Below the pieces are notes generated by a model. The model worked only from the letters and a program-made list of their open reading frames with translations, was not told the DNA's origin and made no database searches. The position numbers were made by a program, and so were the translations under genes. A stretch of 64,000 nt of DNA from NCBI GenBank assembly GCA_034509735.1, contig JACGWO010000003.1:10726001-10790000 (forward strand). Direction: 5' to 3'. Below, piece by piece: positions 35,418 through 46,850 of the stretch; position 1 is the stretch's first letter; each line of letters opens with the position of its first letter. Origin of the DNA: Sesamum alatum. Lineage: Eukaryota > Streptophyta > Magnoliopsida > Lamiales > Pedaliaceae.

Positions 35418-36130
35418 AAATTTTTACTGAAACTATATATTTAAATTGACAAATGAATAGGTAGTATGACTCACATGATTTTCAATATGCAATTGATCCC
35501 CTGTTTTTTTTTTTTTTTTTTAACTACCTTTAGATAGCATTTTATATCAATGATTAGTTAACAAAATTCTATAATTTGGATCTTCAGTTCATTTGTCACC
35601 GAATCCTCTATGTAAAGAATGACATACAATTATGATAGAAAATTATTAAGCGCTCAAAATTATATAATTGATATTCAAAATGTATCTTGGTATACTTTTT
35701 TATTATTTTATTGATATTCATGATTTTACAATTTTGTGGATGACATTTATATTTTCTTGATTTATCTTGAACTATTTAATTTGTTGTGTGCATAACTTTT
35801 GTCAACTAAATTTATATATTCCTATGATGATCTTTTTCCTCATAATTTAATATTTTTGTGATGAATTTTTATGGGTGACAAATCATTAAATGATTATAAC
35901 AATTAATGATACCAAACTAATTTTGAATAATTTTGATGGGTCTAGATTTTTTACTTGAAAATCAAGTTGGCGTTTATAATATTTTTTAAAGTTGTTTTTC
36001 GGATATAATGTGAACGACAGAATAATTTTTTATTTGATAGGGTTTTTCAGAAAAAAAATAAAAATATTTATTTTCTCATAATATAAATTAAAAATAATAA
36101 ATATGACCGGAATTAGTTTTACGCGTGCCA
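35418..36130. other. AT-rich intergenic DNA
   Basis: I see no gene. A run of more than 20 T is at about 35503-35522. Confidence 0.5.
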
Positions 36131-36690
36131 CCGTTTCTAGAAATATTTATTATAATTAAAAAAAATTCTCAGGGGTTCGAATTCATGATCTCTGATAATA
36201 TTTATTATAATAAAAAGAATTCGCAGGGGTTTGAACCCATGATCTCTATGAATCTTTATTATAATAAAAAAATTTCGCAAGGGTTCAAACTCATAACCTC
36301 TAGGAATATTTATTATAATAAAGGAGTTCGCAGGGGTTCGAACCCATAACCTTTATGAATATTTATTATAATAAAAGGAGTTCATAGGGGTTCGAACACA
36401 TGACCTCTAGAAATATTTATTAAAATTAAAAAAATGCTCAGGGGTTCGAACCCATGACTTCGAGGAATATTTATTATAATAAAAGGAGTTCGCAGGGGTT
36501 CGAACCTATGACGTTTAGGAATATTTATTATAAAAAAAGAATTCGAAAGGGTTCGAACCCATGACCTTTAAGAATATTTATTATGATAAAAAGAATTCAT
36601 TGGGGTCCGAACCTATGACCTCTAGAAATATTTATTATAATAGAAGAATTTGCAGGGGTTCGAACCCATGACCTTTAGGAATATTTTTAT
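36131..36690 (+). repeat. Ten-copy 54-bp minisatellite with a GGTTCGAACC core
   Basis: Ten tandem units of about 54 bases occur, each GCAGGGGTTCGAACCCATGA plus CCTCTAGGAATATTTATTAT plus AATAAAAGGA and small variants. The core GGGTTCGAACCC is itself palindromic and matches the RNA polymerase III B-box (T-arm) consensus. No tRNA fold or A-box is visible. The 74-codon open frame across it is a by-product. Confidence 0.92.
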
Positions 36691-36699
36691 ATAAAAAAA

Positions 36700-37365
36700 A
36701 TTCAAAATTCTAGAAAATTAGAATTTTGGTCAAAATTAAAGTATTTGGTCAAAAGACCGCCTTCAAATATATATATTAATATATATATATATATATAAAT
36801 GTGTGAATACTCAAGTTGTTTGTTTTCCATTGTAAAAAGATAAATATACCCTCATTTAAATATTATTAATTATTATATTACAGATTGTGGAATTTTTAAC
36901 AATTTAGAATTCTAAATATTCTAAACCTCCTCCATATAAATTTAGGATAAAAAACCTAAATCGTGAATCGTGAATGAATCCAAGTATACAGAATTTTAAT
37001 AACCTGCTTCTAATCGTGAATCATGAACGAGCCCAATCACACCGACTTGTGATCACGCATTAAATATTAATAACATTCACAGAAAATTATATTATAAAAT
37101 TAGTTATAGAAAAAATAAAATTTTATAAGAAAAATATTTAAAAGTCTTAATTGCTCTAAACTTCTTAGAGAATGAATAACATATTCAACTAAAAAGAATT
37201 AATTTGCCAAATAATATTTCAACACAATTGCTTTGCTAGAAGAAATCTTAATTATATTAAGAAAGTTTTAATTTACCATAACACATTAAAATTTAAAATA
37301 AACTACACATGAATAATATATAAAATACTAATCTAAACTTAAATATTTATATATATAATAATGAA
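36700..37365. other. AT-rich intergenic DNA with a TA microsatellite
   Basis: A TA-repeat lies at about 36763-36797. I see no gene. Confidence 0.5.
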
Positions 37366-37369
37366 TAAA

Positions 37370-39400
37370 TGTCAAAATTTAGTTACAAATTTAAATTAAT
37401 ATATGGATATGATATTAAAAAATTGAAATTGCTTGTGAAAATTCAACTATTCAGTGAATCTCTTAGTACTTGATTTTTTTAGTATTAGATAATTCTGAAT
37501 GTTTCACTTTTACATATATTGATTTTTTTATATTAATTAATAGAATAAAAGTATTACAACAACAATGTGACATAAAAAATTAAGTTTTAATATAATATAT
37601 TATTGAATAAGAAATAGATCATACCAATCGGTGCATATGAAAATAAGATTAGAAGTTAAACTAAAAATATATACAATTAAAAATTACAATATAAAGGCAA
37701 AAAATAAAATTTTACACAATAATATTTCAAAATTTAGAAGGTAATAAAGCATGTAATTAATACTTTGACAATATTTAAAAGTTTATATTGAATTATAATT
37801 AACATTAGGATCTTACAATACAAAATATTGGTAATATTGTCCAATTACATTATATTTTTATAATAATAGTCAATAAATAATTAGTTTGTAATCATTTAGT
37901 GTCAATAATTAAAAATGAACAACATTCAAAATATAGTAAAAGAAAACATATTATATACACAGACATAATATAGCAAAATCAAACAATAGCAAGGAGACAT
38001 AATAAACCTACGAGTAAAAATTGATTAATTTTATTAAAATAGAATTTTATTTAAAATAATGAATAAGTATCAAAATTTAATTATAAATAAAAATTATCAA
38101 TCTTATTAAATTAGAAATGCTATTGAAAATTTAAAAAAGAGCTAACTAATTGATTTTATTTCAATATTAATAGGCTAAAAACACCATGTCCCCCTCTCTC
38201 TGCATCCCCAAGACATTGACATTGAAGAAGAGTATAAATAGTAAATATAATAAATAATTTAATTTAAAACCTTATCTTATTGAGTAGTAAATTAACTAAC
38301 ATAATTGTAGGTCTTAACGAGATATATATAACTATTTTTATACTTTAAAGGTGCATAAAAGTTGTAACATTTGGTCCACTTGTATTATTATACACTTAAC
38401 GTACGCCCATATGACATTTTCTTTTTAATATCCAGAGTGAAAAGTGTTATGGAGCCAAAATTGCTACTTTTTAATATTTACGGGACAGAAAGTGAGAATC
38501 CCAAAATCAATGGACCAAATTAAAATGGAAAGTACCTAAGTTACAGACTGAAAAATGCTATTTCCCCTAATGAAAATAAGAAAAGTCAAATGGTGAGTAA
38601 ACATTAACACAATAACAATTAAAAGTACAAAATTTTAAAATAATTATATACTAACACATTAGTACAATTATATTTCCATATTATAAAAATTAATAAATTT
38701 TGAGAATAAACTTAGTACAATAAAATAATAAAAAAACTGAGTTGATTATGTTGAAATTAGAAAAAAAGATGATAAATAAATAAGCCAATGAGATCAATAT
38801 ATTTTTCAAGTAATAAATATATAAAAATAAATTAAAAGTTTAAAAAGCATGAGTACTAAAGAGAATAAAAATTAATATATGAATAGAATATTATTAAATT
38901 GAAATTGCTTATGAAAATTCAACTATTGAGTGAATCTCTTAACACTTTATTTTTTTAGTATTAGATAATCCTGAATTTTTTACTTTTACATCTATTATTT
39001 CTTTTTATAAAGGTGAAATATAACATTTTATACAATAATGTTTCAAAATTTAGAAGCTAATAAAGCATGTAAATAATGCTTTGACAATATATAAAAAAAA
39101 ATAATACCGAAATATGACTAACATACATTATAGGATCTTACAATGCAAATATTGGTACTATAGTCCAATTTGATTATAGTTTTATAACAATGTCAATAAA
39201 TAATTAGTTTGTAATAGTGTCAATAAATTAAAAAGAAATGACATTCAAATATAGCAATAAAAGAAAACATACAACACACATATACAAAAGATAACAAAAA
39301 ATAATTCAAAATTAAACAATAGAAAATAGGCATAATAAAACCTACAAATAAAATTGGTCAATTTATTTTATTAAATTGGAATTTCTTCTATCCAAGATAA
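37370..39400 (+). repeat. Two diverged direct copies of an AT-rich segment
   Basis: The segment at about 37380-38100 recurs, with gaps, at about 38870-39400. Matching words include ATTGAAATTGCTT, GTGAATCTCTTA, TTTAGTATTAGATAAT, TTTCAAAATTTAGAAG, TAATAAAGCATGTAA and TCAATAAATAATTAGTTTGT, in the same order. It is an old segmental duplication or two copies of a noncoding element. No ORF is shared. Confidence 0.75.
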
Positions 39401-39769
39401 GGAGCTTTACCTAATTATTTTTATTTTAATATTAATTTTTCGAATATCATTATTCTATATTTTCATATTAATTGGTTTGATACATAATAATGAAATATTC
39501 ATTAGTGAATATATGAAATACAAAATTTCAATTTTGGAGAATATCTTTTTATTCAATAGTACCAAGTAAATTTAAAAACTGAAGTACAAATAATAGAATT
39601 AAATAATTTCCTTATCAATTTAAATATTATCAATTTTTTTGAAAATAGAATTGCATAATACTAATGTTTCAATGTGAAAAAATATGAATAATATCATGAA
39701 CTTAACATAGATAATATACTTAGTTCTAAGATATATTTGTACACGTACATCGCATGTCATGCTTTCTAG

Positions 39770-39980
39770 TAAAAATAAAAGGTCGAAACCTTTCTTTCTC
39801 AGAGGTTGGCGGTGAGGTGCAAACCTATGATCCAAATCATCCGAATGACACCCCTCCAAGAGAAACTGCTGTAACGGACTGATAAAAGACATTTTTCCAT
39901 GTTGCACTTTTCTTCATAAACAACCCATCCGTCAACCTCACACCAAACAACCTCAGGCCCCCTCCACCATCTATCGATCG
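39770..39980 (-). pseudogene. MYB-related transcription factor exon 1 fragment (SHAQKYF/KUA1-like)
   Basis: The minus strand reads GGGGLRLFGVRLTDG...MKKSAT, then after a frameshift GCHSDDLDHRFAPHRQPLRKKG. The order LFGVRLT, then KKSA, then a YxSDD-like word and a basic RKKG resembles the region ahead of the MYB domain in plant 1R-MYB proteins of the KUA1/MYBS type. There the MYB domain begins right after RKKG. GGT after AAA at about 39781 could be an old splice donor. No MYB domain is found on either side, and a stop interrupts each frame. It is a dead fragment. Recognition is by pattern only. Confidence 0.45.
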
Positions 39981-40146
39981 AGAGAAGTTATCTTTCTCAT
40001 ATCTTTTGCATATAATGAACTTTAGATTGTAAAATGTAGACCAATATAGCATATCAAACAAGCAACATGCTTTTCATTTCACAATAAGAAAAACAACATG
40101 ATTTTTAACATCTCCACATTAATGTGCATAAGTCAGAACACTGAAG

Positions 40147-40258
40147 TGAAAGAAAGCGGATCGGCCCGAAAATGCAGCGGAAGCGCGGTATAGATAAAAA
40201 AAATGTACAGAATAAAAGGAATATAAATCGCGTTCAAGGGGTGTACCCTTGAACGTTC
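40147..40258 (-). repeat. 3' end fragment of a copia LTR, minus strand
   Basis: It begins TGAAAG and contains GCGGAAGCGCGGTA and AAGGGGTGTACCC, matching the inner end of the LTR families at 18750 and 45968. It is cut at 40259 by the LTR of element E. Confidence 0.65.
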
Positions 40259-40658
40259 TGTTGAATTGGTGCTATTATGAGTTAGAAATCACATTTACAG
40301 TACACACGCGTCTATAAGTGGAAGTGCATTTTTGAAGTGTTGTGTTGACTTGTAGTCGTTAGAGTGCTAGGCCGTTTTCTTATTAGTGATAGTAGCGTTT
40401 TTACTAATTGTTTAGCACTTTAGTAGTTGACTGTAGTTGAGCTGTAATTAGTTATTTTGTTAGGGTTTTTGCAGTTAAGTTGTTAGGAGTTAATTAACTG
40501 CATTTAAGTCCTGATATAAATAGAGCCTCTTAGCTCAGTTGTAAACATGAAATTACAAGAATTAGAAATCATAGTCTGAGTGTGTGTGTTTGCCCTGTGT
40601 TCTGATTTTCAGTTCAAGCTTCCATGGCTGTGAGAGCTATTTCTCTCTTTTTTCTACA
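40259..40658 (+). repeat. 5' LTR of copia element E
   Basis: This is about 400 bp, TGTTGAATTGG to TTTCTACA, with TATAAATA at 40515-40522. It is directly followed by the primer site. No second copy was found, so it is set by TG...CA, the TATA box and the primer site. Confidence 0.8.
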
Positions 40659-40671
40659 TGGTATCAAAGCC
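40659..40671 (+). other. Primer binding site of element E
   Basis: TGGTATCAAAGCC, one base different from the tRNA-Met type site of the other copia elements. Confidence 0.8.
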
Positions 40672-40754
40672 ATCTTGTGATGGTCTCTGGTACTCCCTCT
40701 AAATCTTAGGCAAATCAGAGCGAAATTGTTCTTTAGATCTAGTTTCTCCACAAA

Positions 40755-41930
40755 ATGGCGAGTCCCACCAACGATGACAAGAAAGGGAAGAAGGTAGACG
40801 TTGACCTAGAACTCTTGCGGATGCAAGTAACAGAAAACCCAGGTACTGTGCTCATCTCAAACGTGTTGACCGGACCGAATTACTTATCTTGGAATTGGTC
40901 GATCAAGATTGCCCTCAGGGCAAAGATGAAGCTGGGTTACATTGATGGTCGAAACCCTAAACCTGATGAAGATAAGGAGGAGTATGAGTCTTGGGCACGA
41001 GCAGATTCTGTGGTTATTTCATGGATCTTAAACACAATATCAAAGGATATAGTGGAATCCTTTTTGTACATTGACACGGCAAGGGAATTGTGGCTGGAAA
41101 TTGAGTCAAGATATGGCGTGAGTAATGGGCCATTGATATACCAGCTTCAAAGGGAAATCGCCTCAGCCTCTCAAGGCAATCTTTCTGTTTCTTCATACTT
41201 CGCAAATTTAAAGAAACTGTGGGACGAGTTAAGTTGCTTGGTGACCTTTCCCCCGTGTAGTTGTGGAGCAATGAAGGAGTTGGGGAATTTGCAGCAAAGG
41301 GATCGTTTAATGCAATTCTTGATGGATCTTAGTGAATCCTTTGACTAGATCCGAGGCCAGATTCTAATGCTGGAACCCTTGCCCATTGTAGCTAAGGCTT
41401 ATGCAATGGTTTTAAGGGATGAAAGGCAAAAGGAAATCAGCAGTGCCTTCTCAAACCCATTGCAAAATGTAGCTATGCAAGCAAAGGAACAGACTGGAAA
41501 TAAGACACAGTGGAGACGGAGAACAGCCCAAGAAAGGAGGGGTCAGACATGCTCACACTGTGGGAAAACAGGACATTTGAAAGAAGGGTGCTTCGAAATC
41601 AATGGATATCCTGAGTGATATAAAACACTTATGGATCAAAGGAAAAAGAAAGCAAACAGCACCTACACCACACCAAGTGTTGGTAGGGCCTTCAGCTCCA
41701 CAGCCAGCCAGAAAACTGAGCAAGACTCGGTCCAAAATGTTGTAGACCAGGAGGCCATTGCACATTTCATCAGGACTGAGCTGAAAAAGGCGATGGAAGG
41801 AGGCTGTTCAGAATTACATGAAAAATCCAGATCAGATGATTTTGAAGATTACTCAGGTAAACTGGTTCTTACTTTCACTCTGAACATACAAATTTCTGGA
41901 TTATTGATAGCGGAGTAACATGACATATGT
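40755..41930 (+). pseudogene. Copia E gag and protease start, with nonsense stops
   Basis: It begins at ATG 96 bases after the primer site: MASPTNDDKKGKK, then VLTGPNYLSWNWSIKIALRA and LGYIDG, a copia gag of the retrotran_gag_3 / UBN2_3 type, then DELSCLVTFPPCSCGA. An in-frame TAG at 41346 and a TGA at 41616 interrupt it. Between them lie LEPLPIVAKAYAMVLRDERQ and the zinc knuckle CSHCGKTGHLKEGC. The protease site NFWIIDSGVT is followed by a TGA (about 41919) in a shifted frame. Two of the three stops sit where Trp is usual, consistent with G to A changes. Confidence 0.85.
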
Positions 41931-44108
41931 GTAACAATATATCTGCTTTCCAAACCACCAAGAAAACACAAATCTGATTCCTATGTGCATATGGCTGATG
42001 GTACTAAACAGCTTGTGAATACTGTAGGCAATGTACAACTCTCAAATAATCTGAAATTGTCTGATATATTGCATGTGCCAGCTTTAAAATTTAACCTGCT
42101 TTCAGCTAGCAAATTTTGTGAAAACACTGACATAAGGTTCAAGTTTATGCCTTTATACTGTGCCTTGGAGGACAAGAAGAATGGTAGAATAATAGCTGTA
42201 GGCAGGCTCATAGGAAAGTTGTATATCCTGGATGAAGGGTCTTTCAAGCCACATTATATAGCCAGCACAATGACTCGGTCAGAAGAAAATGCCGTCACTG
42301 TTAGATCTCTTGACATAAATGTATGGCACAGAAGGCTGGGCCATACACCCCTTATTATACTCAATCACCTACAATTTTTGAATAAAACAAAGAATTCTTT
42401 TGATCTATGTGAAGTTTGTCCACTGGCTAAACAACCTAGATTGCCTTTTCCAGATAGTTGTACACGGTCTGCAGAATGCTTTGATATTGTGCATATGGAC
42501 TTGTGGGGACCCTACAAACAGCCATCCTAATCTAACTGCTCATACATGCTATCTCTGGTTGATGACTGTAGCAGAACAACCTGGACATATCTATTAAAAT
42601 TTAAATCTCAAACCTTGTCTGTATTAAAGGCCTATCATAAAATGATTAAGACTCAGTTTAACAAGAACATCAAAACCTTTAGAAGTGACAATGGCATGGA
42701 ATTTCTTAACCTAGAATGTCAAAAATTTATGCATGATGAAGGCATTCTACACCAAAGAACATGCACATACACCCTATCACAAAACGGAGTGGTAGAAAGG
42801 AAGCATAGGCACCTACTTGAAATAGCTAGGGCCCTTATGTTTCAGTCTAAGGTTCCTAATTTGTTCTGGTCCGAAGCCTTGCTAACAGCAACCTACATAT
42901 TTAACAGGTTGCCAACACAAGTCCTAGAATGGCAGACTCCTTTTGAGATTCTCCACAAAAGGGCCCCTAACTATAGTCACATGAGGACCTTTGGTACCCT
43001 ATGTTTTTCCACAAATACACACCCTGACAAAACAAAATTTGATCATCGTGCTATTAAAGGTATTTTTCTAGGTTATGCCATCAAACAGAGTGCTTACAAG
43101 ATGTTTGACCTACACTCACATGCACTTGTCACATCTAGGGATGTCATATTTCATGAGGATGTGTTCCCATATGCTGGGACACCACTTGACCCTGTTACAG
43201 CTCCTATACCTCTTTCTACAGATGATGAGGAACCTATTATTCTAGGTCTCATGTCCCAAACACTGAAAATCCTACCATCAGCTTACCTGCGGAATCAGAA
43301 GTTATTCACGAAGGAGTCACGAGTAGCCATCCTGAACTTGAAATTCATTTAAGAAGAAGCACTAGGGTTAGTACTAAACTTGCATGGATGCAGGATTTCT
43401 TTTGTACATACTGAGACTCACAACATCCTCTAGTCACCGGTCTTAGTAGCTTGCATGTTTGTTTTCTTTCTTCACTAACCGATTTGCAAAAACCACGGAG
43501 CTTTGAGCAAGCAAATAGACACAAGGAGTGGCAACAGGCCATGAGAATACAACTGGATGCTCTCCATCAAAACAACACGTGGGACATCACACCACTCCCA
43601 AAGGATAAAAGAGCTATCGGATGTAAAAGGGTGTTCAAGCTCAAGTTAAAGGCTGATGGAACGATAGACAAACACAAGGCGAGGCTGGTGGCAAAAGGAT
43701 ACAACCAGGTGGAAGGCATAGAATACGTGGACAATTTCTCCCCCGTGGCCAAAGTAGTGACACTTAGGACTTTCCTTGCTGTTACTGCAGCAAGAAACTG
43801 AGAGCTCCACCACGTAGATGTTAATAATGCATTCCTCCACGGATCCTTGGACGAGGAAATTTTCACGCAGCCACCAGAGGGTTATGAGGTCCCAGAAGGT
43901 TATGTTTGTAAACTGAAACTCTCACTATATGGGCTCAAGAAGGCTTCCAGTCAATGGAATGCCAAGTTCACAAGCAAAATTGAGGCTTTTGTTTTAAATA
44001 ATCTGCACACGATTACTGTCTCTTCACCAAACATACTCCCTCAGGTTTGGTTGCTTTACTTGTTTATGTAGACGACATTCTAATTGCTGGTTCTTGTGCA
44101 GATAGCAT
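41931..44108 (+). pseudogene. Copia E pol: pre-integrase, integrase and RT, truncated
   Basis: Order: VWHRRLGHTPLIILNHL and LCEVCPLAKQ (pre-integrase finger); HMDLWGPY, DDCSRTTWTYLLKFKSQ, FRSDNGMEF and SQNGVVERKHRHLLEIARAL (integrase D-D-E); then RT with WQQAMRIQLDAL, FKLKLKADGTIDKHKARLVA, DVNNAFLHGSLDEEI and LYGLKKASSQW. Frameshifts lie near 42530, 43350 and 44010, with a stop at 43801. The catalytic ALLVYVDDILIAGS is readable at about 44053-44094. The sequence stops at about 44108, so RNase H and the 3' LTR are gone. Confidence 0.88.
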
Positions 44109-45968
44109 TGGTACAGGCGTGGGACGCCTACACGATCTTGATGGGTTGGTCGACTAGGGTCGAGCCGACTGGACTGACTTGCGGGGATCATCATATGGAA
44201 GCCTTGGAGGCTTGGTCGGTATGATTGGATTTCCCCGGTTCCGATAGTACAGGAGTAGTCCTCATACTTGAGGGATCATGGCAGTCGCGTACACAGGATG
44301 GCTGTATCTTGGATCTGACGAGAGGTGATCATTCTATAAGATGATCATTATAAGCCTTGTCTAGTGCAGTCGGAATGTGTAGCGAGCATGGTGGATTCCA
44401 AGAAGAGGATCCGTCACCTGTTAGTATATAACAGAGGTATCACCTATGCACTTGGAGACACGTTCATGTTGTTTAAAGCTGTGACCACAGTGGTTGGTCG
44501 AACAGGGAACGGTTTCCTGTGTCGACGCAATGAAGCATACATAGTCTCGAGTATCAAGCATAGATGCCTAGTCAAGGATGGGAACCGACGCCCAATTCCA
44601 TACCCTAGACTAAGGTTGGGAGACGGTAGATGGAAGGACCGTACCTGTACGGAATCGGCGCCTAAATGTTCACGCCAACATTCACCTAGTCTCTAGTGTC
44701 ATGGACCGTTGCTAGACGGCCACCCATGGTAACGGGCCCTTGTGGGACACGGGCCCAAGTCTAGCTGAGGGTGAACCTAAAGGGTCACACACAAATCACC
44801 GAGAAGGTTGAGAGATTGACTAGGAGTCAATCTCGAAGGATAATTAAGTAATTGCATTACTTAAAGGATAGTCCATTGGATGGATGGGGCGATATTGTAT
44901 CGCGCCCTCGTTTAATCGGTAAATTGGATTTATTGATTAATTATGGAAAGTCGAGATGTTGGATCTTTTGATTGGATTAAAAGACCAATGGGAATAATTT
45001 AAGTGGACATGAAATTGGATTAAATTTTGGGTTCGTCGTAATTAGATTACGATAAAACCCGGTCCGTTAAATTTTGACCCGAGAGGAGAAATAATTCCTA
45101 TTTTGGAACAGGAAGAAGTTGGACTTTTGCTCATATTGAGCATGGCCGAAATGCTCTCTTGGAGGAAGCAAAATTCAGCCGTGTTCCATGCAAGGTGGTG
45201 GTTGACTTGTCTCTTTTGGTAAGAGACAAATCAACTCCAATCAAGCCCTTCCCTTTTGGTATGATTTGATCATACCTTAAAAGATGGTAGGCTTGATTGA
45301 AGAATTAATGGTGATTGATTGGGATGTATTTAGACATCCTTGGATGAACCTAGACACATTCCAATAATCACATTAATTATGTATATATAGGAGTATATAC
45401 AACACCTTGTGTATGAGAATCATTATTCATCTTTTTCAAGGAAAAAGAAGAAGAATTTTCGGCCTCTTCTCTCTCTCTCTCACTCTCGGCCATCTCTCTC
45501 CCTTCCCACTTGTGTTCTTCACTTGATTTTGAGTCAAAAGGAAGAACAAAGTAGGTTTAAGAGAACACTAATTCATAGTGTTCTTCTCTTAAACCGATTC
45601 CTTCATAAACCCGTTTTCTTCTAGCAAGGAGAACGTGAGTTTCTTCCGTTGTGGTGTGGATCACCTTTGGAGAATCCATACATTTGGATTTGTGAGCATT
45701 CCGGTGAAGGAACAACGCAAGTACCCAAGCACACGTGAAATCTATAAGGTAACGGTTTATTACGCTTTAGTAGATTTTAATTTTTTCATCTATGCCCTAT
45801 ATGTTATATGTATGCTTTTAACATTAACACATCCTACATCGAACGCCCGGTTGAGCACCCAAGGGTACACCCCTTGGGATACATTTATTTAAATTTGATT
45901 TAAATTTACGCACTATTCTCGCTTTCTCGCTTCCGCTCGCGCTCCCGGGCGGATCCGCTTGTCCTTCA
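44109..45968 (+). repeat. LTR of copia element F, 5'-truncated
   Basis: It shares the layout and scattered words of the LTRs in region 1, such as TAGTCTCTAGTGTCATGGAC, CGTTGCTAGACGGCCACCCA and AAGGGTACACCCCTTGG, but is clearly diverged: a sister family. TATATATA is at 45382-45389, followed by CT-rich sequence. It ends CCTTCA at 45968. The start is lost where it abuts element E. Confidence 0.8.
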
Positions 45969-45970
45969 AG

Positions 45971-46850
45971 TGGTATCAGAGCGCGGTTCGATGTAAGGGG
46001 CATAGATCTATGTGCTTGGCATGATGTACTTGCTTTTATGGCTTTAACGGCATGTTAGATTACATAAATGTATGAATAATACGATGATTTAATTGTTTGA
46101 ATTTGATGGACTTTTGGCATGCTTATTTTCTTAGATCGGATCTAGAATTGCATGCTCATTTTCAGCTTATTATTACTGTTTTGTGCTGAAAAATGATGTT
46201 GAAAAATATGGAAAAGCGGACATCAGCAGCAGTGGTTGGTTGCCGCCCCTACCGGCCGGTCACTGGCTGGCAGGCGCGCGCGGGCTCACAGCCCGCGTAG
46301 GCCTGGCTGGCGTGCCTACCAGCGTGCGTGCTGGCAAGGGCCCGCCTGCGCGCGCGCCGTACGCGGGGGGTGCTGTGCGCAAGCAAACGCTGCTGGCTGA
46401 GGCCAGCGCGGCACGAGGCGCGCGGCTGGCCGGCAGGCACAACGTCTGGGCCATTTTGTGTCATTTTTCAACATTTTCTGGAAAATTTTATTTTCTGTTT
46501 TTCTGCACATTATTCTGAAAGTGTATTAATTTTGCACATTTGATTTTGGAATAATTGGATTATTCCTTAGATCGAATTTGCTTAATTAATTTGGGATTAA
46601 TACATGCATTGGATGCATTCTTTGTAATGTCCATTAAATTTGAAATTTGAATTTTTCATATTGTTTATATATTTATGCTTTTGTGATGTTGGACATCACT
46701 TGGATATTGGGAATATCCATAATTTAATGCATGATTATTTTGAATAATTATGTTATGTGCGTTGATATGATCAACATAGGATGATCAACATGGGATGATC
46801 ACAAGATCAACATGCTGAAAAATGATGTTGAAAAATATAGAAAAATAATA
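45971..46850 (+). mobile_element. Primer site and leader of element F
   Basis: The primer site TGGTATCAGAGCG is at 45971-45983. A GC-rich block (about 46226-46456) follows, in the same place as in elements A and C. A 30-base string at about 46188-46217 recurs at about 46814-46843. No gag is present: the leader runs into the minus-strand Athila-like element. The right boundary is approximate. Confidence 0.75.

Noticed and set aside
34914..35444. 176-codon ORF
   Set aside because: It is a translation through the N gap.
36125..36349. 74-codon ORF with repeated NSQGFEPMIS-like words
   Set aside because: It is a translation of the 54-bp minisatellite. The period is a multiple of three, so the frame stays open by chance.
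36131..36690. tRNA gene cluster or CRISPR array
   Set aside because: Only the T-arm-like core is present, with no acceptor or anticodon stems. Units are contiguous repeats without unique spacers, in a plant genome.
34300..38570. Large element bounded by inverted TTTGGTCC-type repeats
   Set aside because: The two ends share style but I could not align them convincingly, and the gap prevents checking.
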